Below, piece after piece: positions 56,369 to 64,000 of a stretch of DNA of 64,000 nucleotides. The notes under the pieces are model-generated. The model worked only from the letters and a program-made list of their open reading frames with translations, ran no database searches and had not been told where the DNA came from. The translations under genes and the position numbers were made by a program. The stretch's first letter is position 1. Each line of letters starts with the position of its first letter. This DNA is from Clostridiales bacterium (lineage in GTDB: Bacteria; Bacillota; Clostridia; Oscillospirales; Oscillospiraceae), in the NCBI GenBank assembly GCA_004553625.1, contig SFKX01000006.1, positions 62,001-126,000 on the forward strand. Reading direction: 5' to 3'.

Positions 56369-57882
56369 GACCCACAGCATTGCTGATACTCGACGGTTAC
56401 GGCATCGGCGCCCAGAACGCAGGTAACGCGATCTGGGCGGCCAAGACCCCCGTCATGGACAAGCTCCTGGCCTGCTGCCCGCACACCCAGCTGTCCGCCT
56501 CCGGCCTGGACGTGGGTTTGCCCGAGGGACAGATGGGCAACTCCGAGGTCGGCCACACCAACATTGGCGCGGGCCGCGTGGTGTACCAGGACCTGCCCAG
56601 GATAACGAACGCCGTCAACGATGGCAGCTTCTTTGAAAATCCTGCCTACGTCAAGGCCATGGACGACGCGCTTGCAAAGGGCGGCGCGCTGCACGTCCTG
56701 GGCCTCTTGTCCGACGGCGGCGTGCACAGCCATATTAAGCACATCTTCGCCATACTGGAGATGTCCAAGCGCCGCGGCCTGCCGCGCGTGTATGTCCACT
56801 GCTTCCTCGATGGACGCGACGTTGGCCCCAAGACCGGCGCGGGCTACGTGAAGCAGCTCCAGGACGAGTGCGAAAAGCTCGGCAACTGCAAGATAGCCAC
56901 CATCCAGGGCCGATTCTGGGGCATGGACCGCGATAAGCGCTGGGAGCGCCTGCAGAAGGGCTACGACGCCATCGTCCGCGGCATCGGCGTCTCTTGCGCC
57001 GGACCCGTGGAGGCCGTTGAGGCGAGCTACGCCAAGGACGTGACGGACGAGTTCGTGGAGCCCGTAGTCTGCGACAAGGCCGGAACGATACACACGGGAG
57101 ACAGCGTCATCTTCATGAACTTCCGCCCCGACCGCGCTCGCGAGATGACCTGGGCGCTGACCGGCAACCTGCCCGAGGGCGCGGAGATGAACTGCGAGAA
57201 GCTGGAGCTCTCCTATGTCTGCACCGCGCAGTACGACGCGGCGCTTGACCTGCCCATAGCGTACCCGCCGGAGCACCTCGAGGGTACGATAGGCGAGTAT
57301 GTCAGCAACCTTGGCATAAAACAGTTCCGCGTAGCGGAGACTGAGAAGTATGCGCACGTCACCTTCTTCCTCAATGGCGGCGTGGAGAAGCAGTACGAGG
57401 GCGAGGAGCGCGTGCTCGTGCCTTCCCCGAAGGAGTTCCCGACCTACGACCTCATCCCGCAGATGAGCGCCGTGGAGGTCAAGGACAAGCTCGTGGCGAG
57501 GATGGACGAAGGCGGCTGCGGCCTGTACGTCTGCAACTTTGCAAACTGCGACATGGTCGGCCACACTGGCGTGACCGAAGCGGCCATCACGGCGGTCGAG
57601 ACCGTGGACAAGTGCCTGGGCGAGGTCGTGGAGTGCGCCAAGCGCAACGGCATCGCGCTCGCGGTGACTGCGGACCACGGCAACGCTGACAGGATGGTCG
57701 AGCCTGACGGCAGCCCCAATACCGCGCATACGACGAACCCCGTGCCCTTCATCATTGTAGGCACGGAGGACATGAAGCTCAGGGAAGGCGGCAGGCTTGC
57801 GGATATAGCGCCGACGCTGCTGGAGCTCATGGGCCTGCCCGCGCCCAAGGAAATGACCGGCGTATCCCTCATTGAAAAGTGA
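56353..57882 (+). CDS. gpmI: 2,3-bisphosphoglycerate-independent phosphoglycerate mutase
   Basis: GpmI converts 3- to 2-phosphoglycerate using two metal ions (manganese in Firmicutes). Of 509 residues, the phosphatase domain begins ALLILDGYGIG and contains the active serine in GQMGNSEVGHTNIGAGR (about residue 63). The transferase domain includes GRFWGMDRDKRWER and the later metal-binding NFANCDMVGHTG and TADHGNADRM. It overlaps tpiA by 16 bases, and its likely ribosome site CTGGAGG lies inside tpiA. Confidence 0.97.
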   Translation: MDNKVRPTALLILDGYGIGAQNAGNAIWAAKTPVMDKLLACCPHTQLSASGLDVGLPEGQMGNSEVGHTNIGAGRVVYQDLPRITNAVNDGSFFENPAYVKAMDDALAKGGALHVLGLLSDGGVHSHIKHIFAILEMSKRRGLPRVYVHCFLDGRDVGPKTGAGYVKQLQDECEKLGNCKIATIQGRFWGMDRDKRWERLQKGYDAIVRGIGVSCAGPVEAVEASYAKDVTDEFVEPVVCDKAGTIHTGDSVIFMNFRPDRAREMTWALTGNLPEGAEMNCEKLELSYVCTAQYDAALDLPIAYPPEHLEGTIGEYVSNLGIKQFRVAETEKYAHVTFFLNGGVEKQYEGEERVLVPSPKEFPTYDLIPQMSAVEVKDKLVARMDEGGCGLYVCNFANCDMVGHTGVTEAAITAVETVDKCLGEVVECAKRNGIALAVTADHGNADRMVEPDGSPNTAHTTNPVPFIIVGTEDMKLREGGRLADIAPTLLELMGLPAPKEMTGVSLIEK

Positions 57883-57902
57883 GTCCAATAAAACTATTGT
57901 AA

Positions 57903-59219
<1,317 letters not shown>

Positions 59220-59239
59220 GCAAAAGTAAATGACAAGAG

Positions 59240-59275
59240 CCGCCCTCAGCCCGAAAAGGCTGGGGGCGGTTTTTT
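59240..59275 (+). terminator. Terminator of the glycolytic operon
   Basis: CCGCCCTCAGCC (59240-59251) pairs with GGCTGGGGGCGG (59258-59269) with one G-U pair, loop CGAAAA, then six Ts. Confidence 0.92.
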
Positions 59276-59277
59276 AG

Positions 59278-59306
59278 TTGCTAGGACGTGATGGATAGTG
59301 TAAAAT
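59278..59306 (+). promoter_or_regulatory. Promoter of the GLUG/SLH surface protein
   Basis: TTGCTA (59278-59283) and TAAAAT (59301-59306) are 17 bases apart, 45 bases before ATG 59351. The same hexamers and spacing precede the second GLUG gene at 62697-62725. Confidence 0.6.
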
Positions 59307-59350
59307 GCAGATGTAAGTACGCCAATTTCCCGCGGACACAGGAGGAAAAA

Positions 59351-61642
59351 ATGAAAAAACTGTTTGTATTGGTATTTGTGATAGCCCTGAGCCTCTGCGC
59401 CCTGACCATAGGCGCTTCGGCGGCATCGAGCGCGCCTGCTGGCGGAGGAACGGCGGATGACCCTTATAGGATAGGCACTGCGGAAGAACTTAAATGGTTT
59501 GCCGGCCTGGTGAACGGTACGCTGACTGACGGCACTCAGCAAAACTCAGCCGCCTGCGCTGTGCTGACGGCGGATATAGACCTGAACGGCAGCGCTGAAA
59601 ACAAATTTACACCAATTGGTATCTCTGGTCATTATTATACAGGCACCTTTGATGGAATGGGCTATGAGATAAAGGGGCTGTATATCGACAGCAACGAAAA
59701 TGAAACTAAGTACGTTGGATTGTTCGGCTACATAGGCGAGGGAGGAATACTGAGGAATATCAGGGTGGTAGACGGCAGCGTGAGCTACTCCGGCTACCTT
59801 TCAACCATGGATTATAACAACTACGTCGGAGGCATATGCGGATATAACAATAATGGAACGATATCCGGCTGCTATTTCAGAGGAAAGGTTTTTGCAACTG
59901 ATTGCAGTACCAGCTGCATAGGCGGCATATGTGGATTCAGCGATCATGGCGAAATAACCGGCTGCAGCAGTGAGAGTAAAGTGTGGGTCGAGTCCATTAG
60001 TACAGGACTAAAGGTTGGAGGCATATGCGGATACAGCGACTATTGCGTGATATCCGAGTGCTTCAATGGCGGTGAAGTGAGCGGTGTGGACAATACAGGC
60101 GGGATCTGCGGCTACAATTTCCATGGCAAGATCGTCAACTGCCACAACAAGGGCAACGTGTCCAGTGACTATACTCACGGCGATGTAGGCGGAATCTGCG
60201 GCTACAACTTCGGCAGCGGAAGAATCAGCTGCTGTTACAGCACTGGAGAGATAACGGGTTCGCGCGATGCCGCTGGCGTTGGCGGCGTGTGCGGCAGGAC
60301 CGACTCTGGTGATATAGAAAACTGCTACTGGCTCACGGGTACAGCAGAGGTTGGCGTGGGCAGCGGCACGGCCGCTGGCGTGGAGTCCAAGCACAGCTCC
60401 GAGTTTTCCTCCGGCGAGGTAGCGCTGCTGCTGTATCGCGCGGCGGGGGAGAAGATCTGGAAAGTGGGTGATGACGGTTATCCGGTCCTGGATACCGTTG
60501 GAGATGCCGAGCTTCTCCAGGTCACGCTTAAAAACGGAGGCGAGAGCAGAGTGTTTGCCACAAACAAAGGCGAAACGCTCAAAGTTCTTCCCACGCTTGC
60601 GGATAACCTCGTTGTGACCGACGCCGTTGGGAATATCATTGACCTCGGTGTACAGGCCTTCTCCGAGAACACAACGCTTTACATCAGGACTTTCGTCACC
60701 GTCACCGCAGACAGCTTCGACCTCTTCGTCGGCGACAAAGAGCCCGTGCTCACCTATACGACCAGCCCCGAGTACAGCTTTGCAGAAGCGCCGGAACTTG
60801 CCTGTGAGATGGATATGTATTCCGCGGGCGAGTACCCGATAACAATAAGCGGTCCTGAGTATGACGACGCTCATGTCTTTGCATATGTGGACGGTATGCT
60901 CACTGTTCGAGAAAGCTGGCTCGTGACGGTGGAGGGTACGGTCTACTATGTCCATCCCGGAGACAGTTTTGAAATGCCAGACGCTCCAAGCAGACCGGGA
61001 CTCATTTTCATGGGCTGGACTGACGGCAGCGTGACGCATCAGGCAGGGGAGAAGATAGAGGTCAGTTCGGATTTGAGCTTCAAGTCTACATGGGCCAACC
61101 TGCCGGACATCGAACCGGACGAACCCGACAAGCCGGTCGAGCCTAAGCTGCCCTTCTACGACGTGAACGCCAACGACTGGTTTTTTGACGCGGTGTGCAG
61201 CGTCTACTATTCCGACCTGATGAACGGCGTGACGGACACGCTCTTCGACCCTGACGGTACGCTGACAAGGGCGATGTTCTGGACGATGCTGGCGCGTGTG
61301 GACGGCGTGGACACCACGGGCGGCGAGACCTGGTATTCTAAGGCTCAGGACTGGGTGATAGCCAAGGGCGTTTCGGACGGCGAGGACCCGACGGGCGCGC
61401 TGACGCGCGAGCAGCTTGTGACGATGCTCTGGCGCCTCAACGGCGAGCCGGTGGTGAACTACCTGATAACGGCCCCTGACGCGTCGCAGATAAGCGACTG
61501 GGCGCTCGAGGCGATGCGCTGGGCGGCCTCGACGGGCCTCATAGAGGGAGACGAGACCGGCGCGTTGACCCCGACGGCGAACACGACCCGCGCCCAGGCG
61601 GCGACCTTCATGGTTCGCTATCTGAAGACGGACATTGCTTAA
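59351..61642 (+). CDS. Secreted GLUG-repeat protein with C-terminal S-layer homology domains
   Basis: The 763-residue surface protein begins with a signal peptide (MKKLFVLVFVIALSLCALTI, cleaved near GASA-A). At about 35-345 there is a beta-helix-like region with GLUG-type repeats (GGICGYNNNGTISGCYF and several GGICGY variants). A middle beta-rich part includes an MBG-like segment and a Listeria-Bacteroides-type repeat (YYVHPGDSFEMPDAPSRPGL). Three SLH domains at about 595-760 (PFYDVNANDWFFDAV; WYSKAQDWVIAKGV; ISDWALEAMRWAASTGL) should anchor it to pyruvylated wall polymer. AGGAGG precedes ATG 59351. The repeat fold suggests adhesion or a structural role; no catalytic motif is seen. Confidence 0.9.
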   Translation: MKKLFVLVFVIALSLCALTIGASAASSAPAGGGTADDPYRIGTAEELKWFAGLVNGTLTDGTQQNSAACAVLTADIDLNGSAENKFTPIGISGHYYTGTFDGMGYEIKGLYIDSNENETKYVGLFGYIGEGGILRNIRVVDGSVSYSGYLSTMDYNNYVGGICGYNNNGTISGCYFRGKVFATDCSTSCIGGICGFSDHGEITGCSSESKVWVESISTGLKVGGICGYSDYCVISECFNGGEVSGVDNTGGICGYNFHGKIVNCHNKGNVSSDYTHGDVGGICGYNFGSGRISCCYSTGEITGSRDAAGVGGVCGRTDSGDIENCYWLTGTAEVGVGSGTAAGVESKHSSEFSSGEVALLLYRAAGEKIWKVGDDGYPVLDTVGDAELLQVTLKNGGESRVFATNKGETLKVLPTLADNLVVTDAVGNIIDLGVQAFSENTTLYIRTFVTVTADSFDLFVGDKEPVLTYTTSPEYSFAEAPELACEMDMYSAGEYPITISGPEYDDAHVFAYVDGMLTVRESWLVTVEGTVYYVHPGDSFEMPDAPSRPGLIFMGWTDGSVTHQAGEKIEVSSDLSFKSTWANLPDIEPDEPDKPVEPKLPFYDVNANDWFFDAVCSVYYSDLMNGVTDTLFDPDGTLTRAMFWTMLARVDGVDTTGGETWYSKAQDWVIAKGVSDGEDPTGALTREQLVTMLWRLNGEPVVNYLITAPDASQISDWALEAMRWAASTGLIEGDETGALTPTANTTRAQAATFMVRYLKTDIA

Positions 61643-61650
61643 CTCAAAAC

Positions 61651-61674
61651 GGGGGACCCTCAAGGGGGTCCCCC
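61651..61674 (+). terminator. Terminator after the GLUG/SLH gene
   Basis: GGGGGACCC (61651-61659) pairs with GGGTCCCCC (61666-61674), followed by TTGAATTTTC; a short, very stable stem. Confidence 0.75.
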
Positions 61675-61698
61675 TTGAATTTTCAATAAACAAAAGCT

Positions 61699-61728
61699 GT
61701 ATAAAGCCCTGCGGTCATGTCAATAATA
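61699..61728 (+). promoter_or_regulatory. Possible forespore (sigma-F-like) promoter
   Basis: GTATA (61699-61703) fits the sigma-F -35 GYWTA. After 15 bases GTCAATAATA (61719-61728) fits the -10 GGNRANANTN at all but one fixed position. It lies 38 bases before the SpoIIQ-like gene, whose B. subtilis counterpart is sigma-F dependent. Confidence 0.4.
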
Positions 61729-61765
61729 GCCTCCGGAGACACCATTTTCTTCAGGAGGTAACGAA

Positions 61766-62527
61766 ATGGAGGATAAGAAGAAGGACTCCGGCCAGAGCCG
61801 GCTGGAGAGCTTTTTTGGCGGAAAGGGCTTCTACATAGTCCTTTTCCTGTGCGTCGGCGTTATAGGCGTATCGGCGTGGACGCTTCTGTCGTCCGGGAGA
61901 AGTACTGTGCAGAAGAACACCGTTGTGACCGTGACGGCAAAGCCCGTAGCAACGCCCGCACCGACTGCGGCGGAGACGGAGACGATCTGGGAGGTCCCTG
62001 AGGACGCGGTGGAGGTCGTTGCCGAGCCCACGCAGCCCGAGGTCCAGGCACAGGAACCTGTCGCTCAGGAGGAGCCTGAGCCTGTCAGCGAGCCTGAGCC
62101 GGCGGACGTGGCTCCGAGCTCGTATATCTGGCCGGTGTATGGGCAGATAGAGCGGCCCTACGCGATGACGGAGCTGCTGTACGACAAGACCATGGCGGAC
62201 TGGCGCACGCACGACGGCGTGGACATTGAGGCGGCGCTGGGTACTCAGGTCCTTGCTGCAGCAGACGGCACGGTGACGGAGGTGTATACGGACGATCTCT
62301 ACGGCTCGACGGTTGTAATAGAGCACGGCGGCGGGATAGAGACGGTGTATTCCAATCTTGCGGAGCTGCCGACGGTGACGGTGGGGCAGAGCGTGAGCAA
62401 GGGCGATACGATAGGTTCGGTCGGCACGACGGCGATAGCGGAGACCGGTCAGGTGTATCATCTGCACTTTGCGATGCGCGCCGACGGGCAGAGCGCGGAC
62501 CCCACGGAATATTTGCCGCAATTTTGA
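61766..62527 (+). CDS. M23 metallopeptidase-domain membrane protein, SpoIIQ-like
   Basis: The 253-residue protein has a short cytosolic N-terminus, one membrane helix (FYIVLFLCVGVIGVSAWTLL, about 22-41), an acidic Pro/Glu/Val-rich spacer (about 60-112), and a LytM/M23 domain (about 120-250) with zinc residues retained in WRTHDGVDIE and VYHLHFAM. The layout and the WPVYGQIERPYAMTELLYD block match SpoIIQ, the forespore protein that forms the channel with SpoIIIAH; clostridial SpoIIQ keeps the zinc site, unlike that of B. subtilis. A general M23 endopeptidase is the alternative. AGGAGG precedes the ATG. Confidence 0.75.
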   Translation: MEDKKKDSGQSRLESFFGGKGFYIVLFLCVGVIGVSAWTLLSSGRSTVQKNTVVTVTAKPVATPAPTAAETETIWEVPEDAVEVVAEPTQPEVQAQEPVAQEEPEPVSEPEPADVAPSSYIWPVYGQIERPYAMTELLYDKTMADWRTHDGVDIEAALGTQVLAAADGTVTEVYTDDLYGSTVVIEHGGGIETVYSNLAELPTVTVGQSVSKGDTIGSVGTTAIAETGQVYHLHFAMRADGQSADPTEYLPQF

Positions 62528-62538
62528 GAAAAAAGTAG

Positions 62539-62567
62539 TTGACAATTTCGCAAGCATGAGTTAAAAT
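62539..62567 (+). promoter_or_regulatory. Promoter of tRNA-Val
   Basis: A perfect TTGACA (62539-62544), 17-base spacer and TAAAAT (62562-62567) lie 18 bases before the tRNA. An 11-bp perfect inverted repeat, TTTCGCAAGCA (62546-62556) and TGCTTGCGAAA (62574-62584), encloses the -10 and start region. Confidence 0.85.
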
Positions 62568-62585
62568 AACGCTTGCTTGCGAAAC

Positions 62586-62662
62586 GGACGATTAGCTCAG
62601 CTGGTATGAGCATCCGCTTGACGTGCGGAGGGTCACAGGTTCGAGTCCTGTATCGTCCACCA
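62586..62662 (+). tRNA. tRNA-Val (anticodon GAC), CCA encoded
   Basis: This 77-nt cloverleaf has acceptor arms GGACGAT/ATCGTCC, D-arm GCTC/GAGC with AGCTGGTAT loop, anticodon stem TCCGC/GCGGA around TTGACGT (anticodon GAC, reading GUC and GUU), T-arm ACAGG-TTCGAGT-CCTGT, discriminator A and encoded CCA. A strong terminator follows. No repeated 3' end was seen nearby, so no sign of integration here. Confidence 0.96.
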
Positions 62663-62665
62663 GGT

Positions 62666-62695
62666 TCCCGGCTGCGAAAGCAGCCGGGATTTTTT
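62666..62695 (+). terminator. Terminator of tRNA-Val
   Basis: TCCCGGCTGC (62666-62675) and GCAGCCGGGA (62680-62689) form a perfect stem with a GAAA tetraloop, followed by six Ts. Confidence 0.93.
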
Positions 62696-62696
62696 C

Positions 62697-62725
62697 TTGC
62701 TAACGAAAAGGCTTAATGATAAAAT
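62697..62725 (+). promoter_or_regulatory. Promoter of the second GLUG protein gene
   Basis: TTGCTA (62697-62702) and TAAAAT (62720-62725) are 17 bases apart, 45 bases before ATG 62771, matching the hexamers, spacing and ATG distance of the promoter at 59278. Confidence 0.6.
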
Positions 62726-62770
62726 GACTATGTATGGAAATGTGTAATTCTGACGACAAGGAGGATACAT

Positions 62771-64000
62771 ATGAAAAAAACAGTGCTTGGCATAGCTTTG
62801 GCGCTGCTGGTTGCAGCAACGCTGCTGACAGGCGCGCTCGCGGCTGACGATGTCACCGTCATAAGCAGCCCGGATGAGCTCATAGCCTTCCGCAACAGCG
62901 TCAATGATGGCAACGATTATGAGGGCCGCACAGTAGTCCTGGGGGACAACATAGACCTGTCCCTGCAGGACATAAACTGGACGCCTATCGGAACAGGCAC
63001 GCGCAGCGGCAGCGGCTACACGGGCAACGCCTTCAAGGGTACATTTGACGGGCGCGGTTTTACCATCAGCGGACTGACTATAGACGCGACTGTGTCAGGA
63101 GCCAATGTAGACGACGCCTATGGCCTCTTCGGCGTCATAGACGGCGCGACGGTGACTAACCTGACGCTGGCGAACGTACACATAACCGTCAACGGAGGCG
63201 AGTGCGTAGGCGGCGTGGTGGGCCTCATGGTGAACGGCTCCACCGTCAGCAACATCGAGATGGACGTCGGCAGCGGCATAACCGCCGTGCGCGGCCTGGG
63301 CGGCATCGTGGGCCGCATGACCATCAGCGGCACCATCGAAAACTGCGTCAACGAGGCAAGCATAAACGGCAGCGGTGCGAATGTCGGCGGCATCGTCGGC
63401 GCGGCGTATTACACGGCTGTCGGCTCCGAGATGTACATCACGAACTGCAAGAACTACGGTGCTGTTACCTGCACGGCGGGCGTTGCGGGCGGCATCGCTG
63501 GCCTTTCCGCCGCAAACGCGAGCGGCTGCGAGAACCATGCCGTCATCACCGGCAACGGCACGGATGTGGCCGGTATCGTGGCCGAGCAGCAGAACGCCGG
63601 CAGCGTCACGAACTGCGTGAACTATGCCGACATCACGAACAACAGCGGCGCCTATGGCACGGGCGGCATAGTCGGCTGGGTGCGGTATAACGGCGGCACT
63701 ACGAACTATCCGAGATATGGGGTCGTCGAGATCTGCGGCAACGTCAACTATGGCATAATCAGCGGCGGCAACGACGGCGGCGGCATAGTCGGCACGGTCT
63801 ACAACGCCGCAGTAGTCACCGGCAACGAGAACTATGCCGATAGTATCTCCGGCAAGACCTTCGCCGGCGGCATCGTGGGCAATCTCCAGTTCACTGAAAC
63901 GCCGCTTGGCGACATTCCTGCAAAAGACGTTTCTATCAGCAACAACATATCCACCACTTCGTTGGAGAACATTGACGCCAACTGCAAAGGCCAGTACGCA
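62771..64000 (+). CDS. Secreted GLUG-repeat protein, 3' end beyond the window
   Basis: The gene is open to the window end, with 410 residues visible. A signal peptide (MKKTVLGIALALLVAATLLT, cleavage near GALA-A) is followed by TPIGTGTRSG and FKGTFDGRGFTISGLTI, the typical opening of GLUG/right-handed beta-helix proteins, then many short repeats of the kind VGGIVGAAYY, AGGIAGLSAA, VAGIVAEQQ, TGGIVGWVRY and DGGGIVGTVY. It resembles the N-terminal part of the protein at 59351 and may end in SLH domains as that one does. A ribosome site (AAGGAGG) lies 9 bases before the ATG. Confidence 0.88.
   Translation, partial: MKKTVLGIALALLVAATLLTGALAADDVTVISSPDELIAFRNSVNDGNDYEGRTVVLGDNIDLSLQDINWTPIGTGTRSGSGYTGNAFKGTFDGRGFTISGLTIDATVSGANVDDAYGLFGVIDGATVTNLTLANVHITVNGGECVGGVVGLMVNGSTVSNIEMDVGSGITAVRGLGGIVGRMTISGTIENCVNEASINGSGANVGGIVGAAYYTAVGSEMYITNCKNYGAVTCTAGVAGGIAGLSAANASGCENHAVITGNGTDVAGIVAEQQNAGSVTNCVNYADITNNSGAYGTGGIVGWVRYNGGTTNYPRYGVVEICGNVNYGIISGGNDGGGIVGTVYNAAVVTGNENYADSISGKTFAGGIVGNLQFTETPLGDIPAKDVSISNNISTTSLENIDANCKGQYA

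Overview
The window looks like chromosomal DNA from a Gram-positive, probably spore-forming anaerobe of the Clostridia (Oscillospirales-like). The reasons are high GC with Firmicute-type AGGAGG ribosome binding sites and TTGACA/TATAAT promoters, a large Alu-domain SRP RNA next to dnaX-ybaB, paired BlaI/M56 modules, DUF5685, desulfoferrodoxin, a SpoIIQ-like M23 protein, and GLUG/SLH surface proteins. The exact taxon is inference. Nothing resembles a phage structural module and no CRISPR array was seen.

Layout. 1-4.8 kb: two converging BlaI repressor/M56 membrane peptidase modules, the right one with a dyad operator over a near-consensus promoter. 4.9-9.5 kb: a leftward operon of a zinc-ribbon membrane protein, a DUF5685 protein, a J-domain protein and larE-larB-larC (nickel-pincer cofactor synthesis, with no larA here). 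9.6-16.9 kb: a CNNM/HlyC-type membrane protein, a heterodimeric ABC exporter, ybaB, dnaX and the SRP RNA.

17.0-33.4 kb looks like an old integrated element at a tRNA-Ala(CGC) gene. The intact tRNA lies at the left edge. A 57-nt copy of its 3' part (54/57 identical) lies at the right edge. Between them are remnants of mobile-element genes: a serine recombinase, a sigma-like HTH protein, dinB, parB and a P-loop protein. Two intact cargo blocks sit among the debris: a three-gene FtsX/LolD-type ABC system, and a leftward isomalto-oligosaccharide operon (solute-binding lipoprotein, two permeases, cytosolic GH66, AraC regulator, YesL, GH13 oligo-1,6-glucosidase).

33.5-41.6 kb: two co-transcribed PucR-type regulators diverge from an operon encoding a flavin/Fe-S enoate reductase (BaiCD/BaiH/FadH-like), a DUF3237 protein, two SDR oxidoreductases and an SLC13-like permease. 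This looks like an uptake and reduction pathway for an unknown unsaturated carboxylate, and it is the best candidate here for an undescribed metabolic system. 41.7-45.5 kb: desulfoferrodoxin, a membrane Fe-S protein with ferredoxin, a Cys-rich orphan and a two-component system. 45.7-48.3 kb: a phosphatidylethanolamine operon (VTT protein, PssA, Psd, PAP2-like). 48.3-53.6 kb: an N-acyl-D-amino-acid deacylase, an FMN hydroxyacid oxidase overlapping a secreted serine hydrolase, and a radical SAM protein with a GT2 glycosyltransferase. 53.7-59.3 kb: trmL-pgk-tpiA-gpmI-eno, a lower-glycolysis operon. 59.3-64 kb: two GLUG-repeat secreted proteins with matching promoters, flanking a SpoIIQ-like protein and tRNA-Val(GAC).
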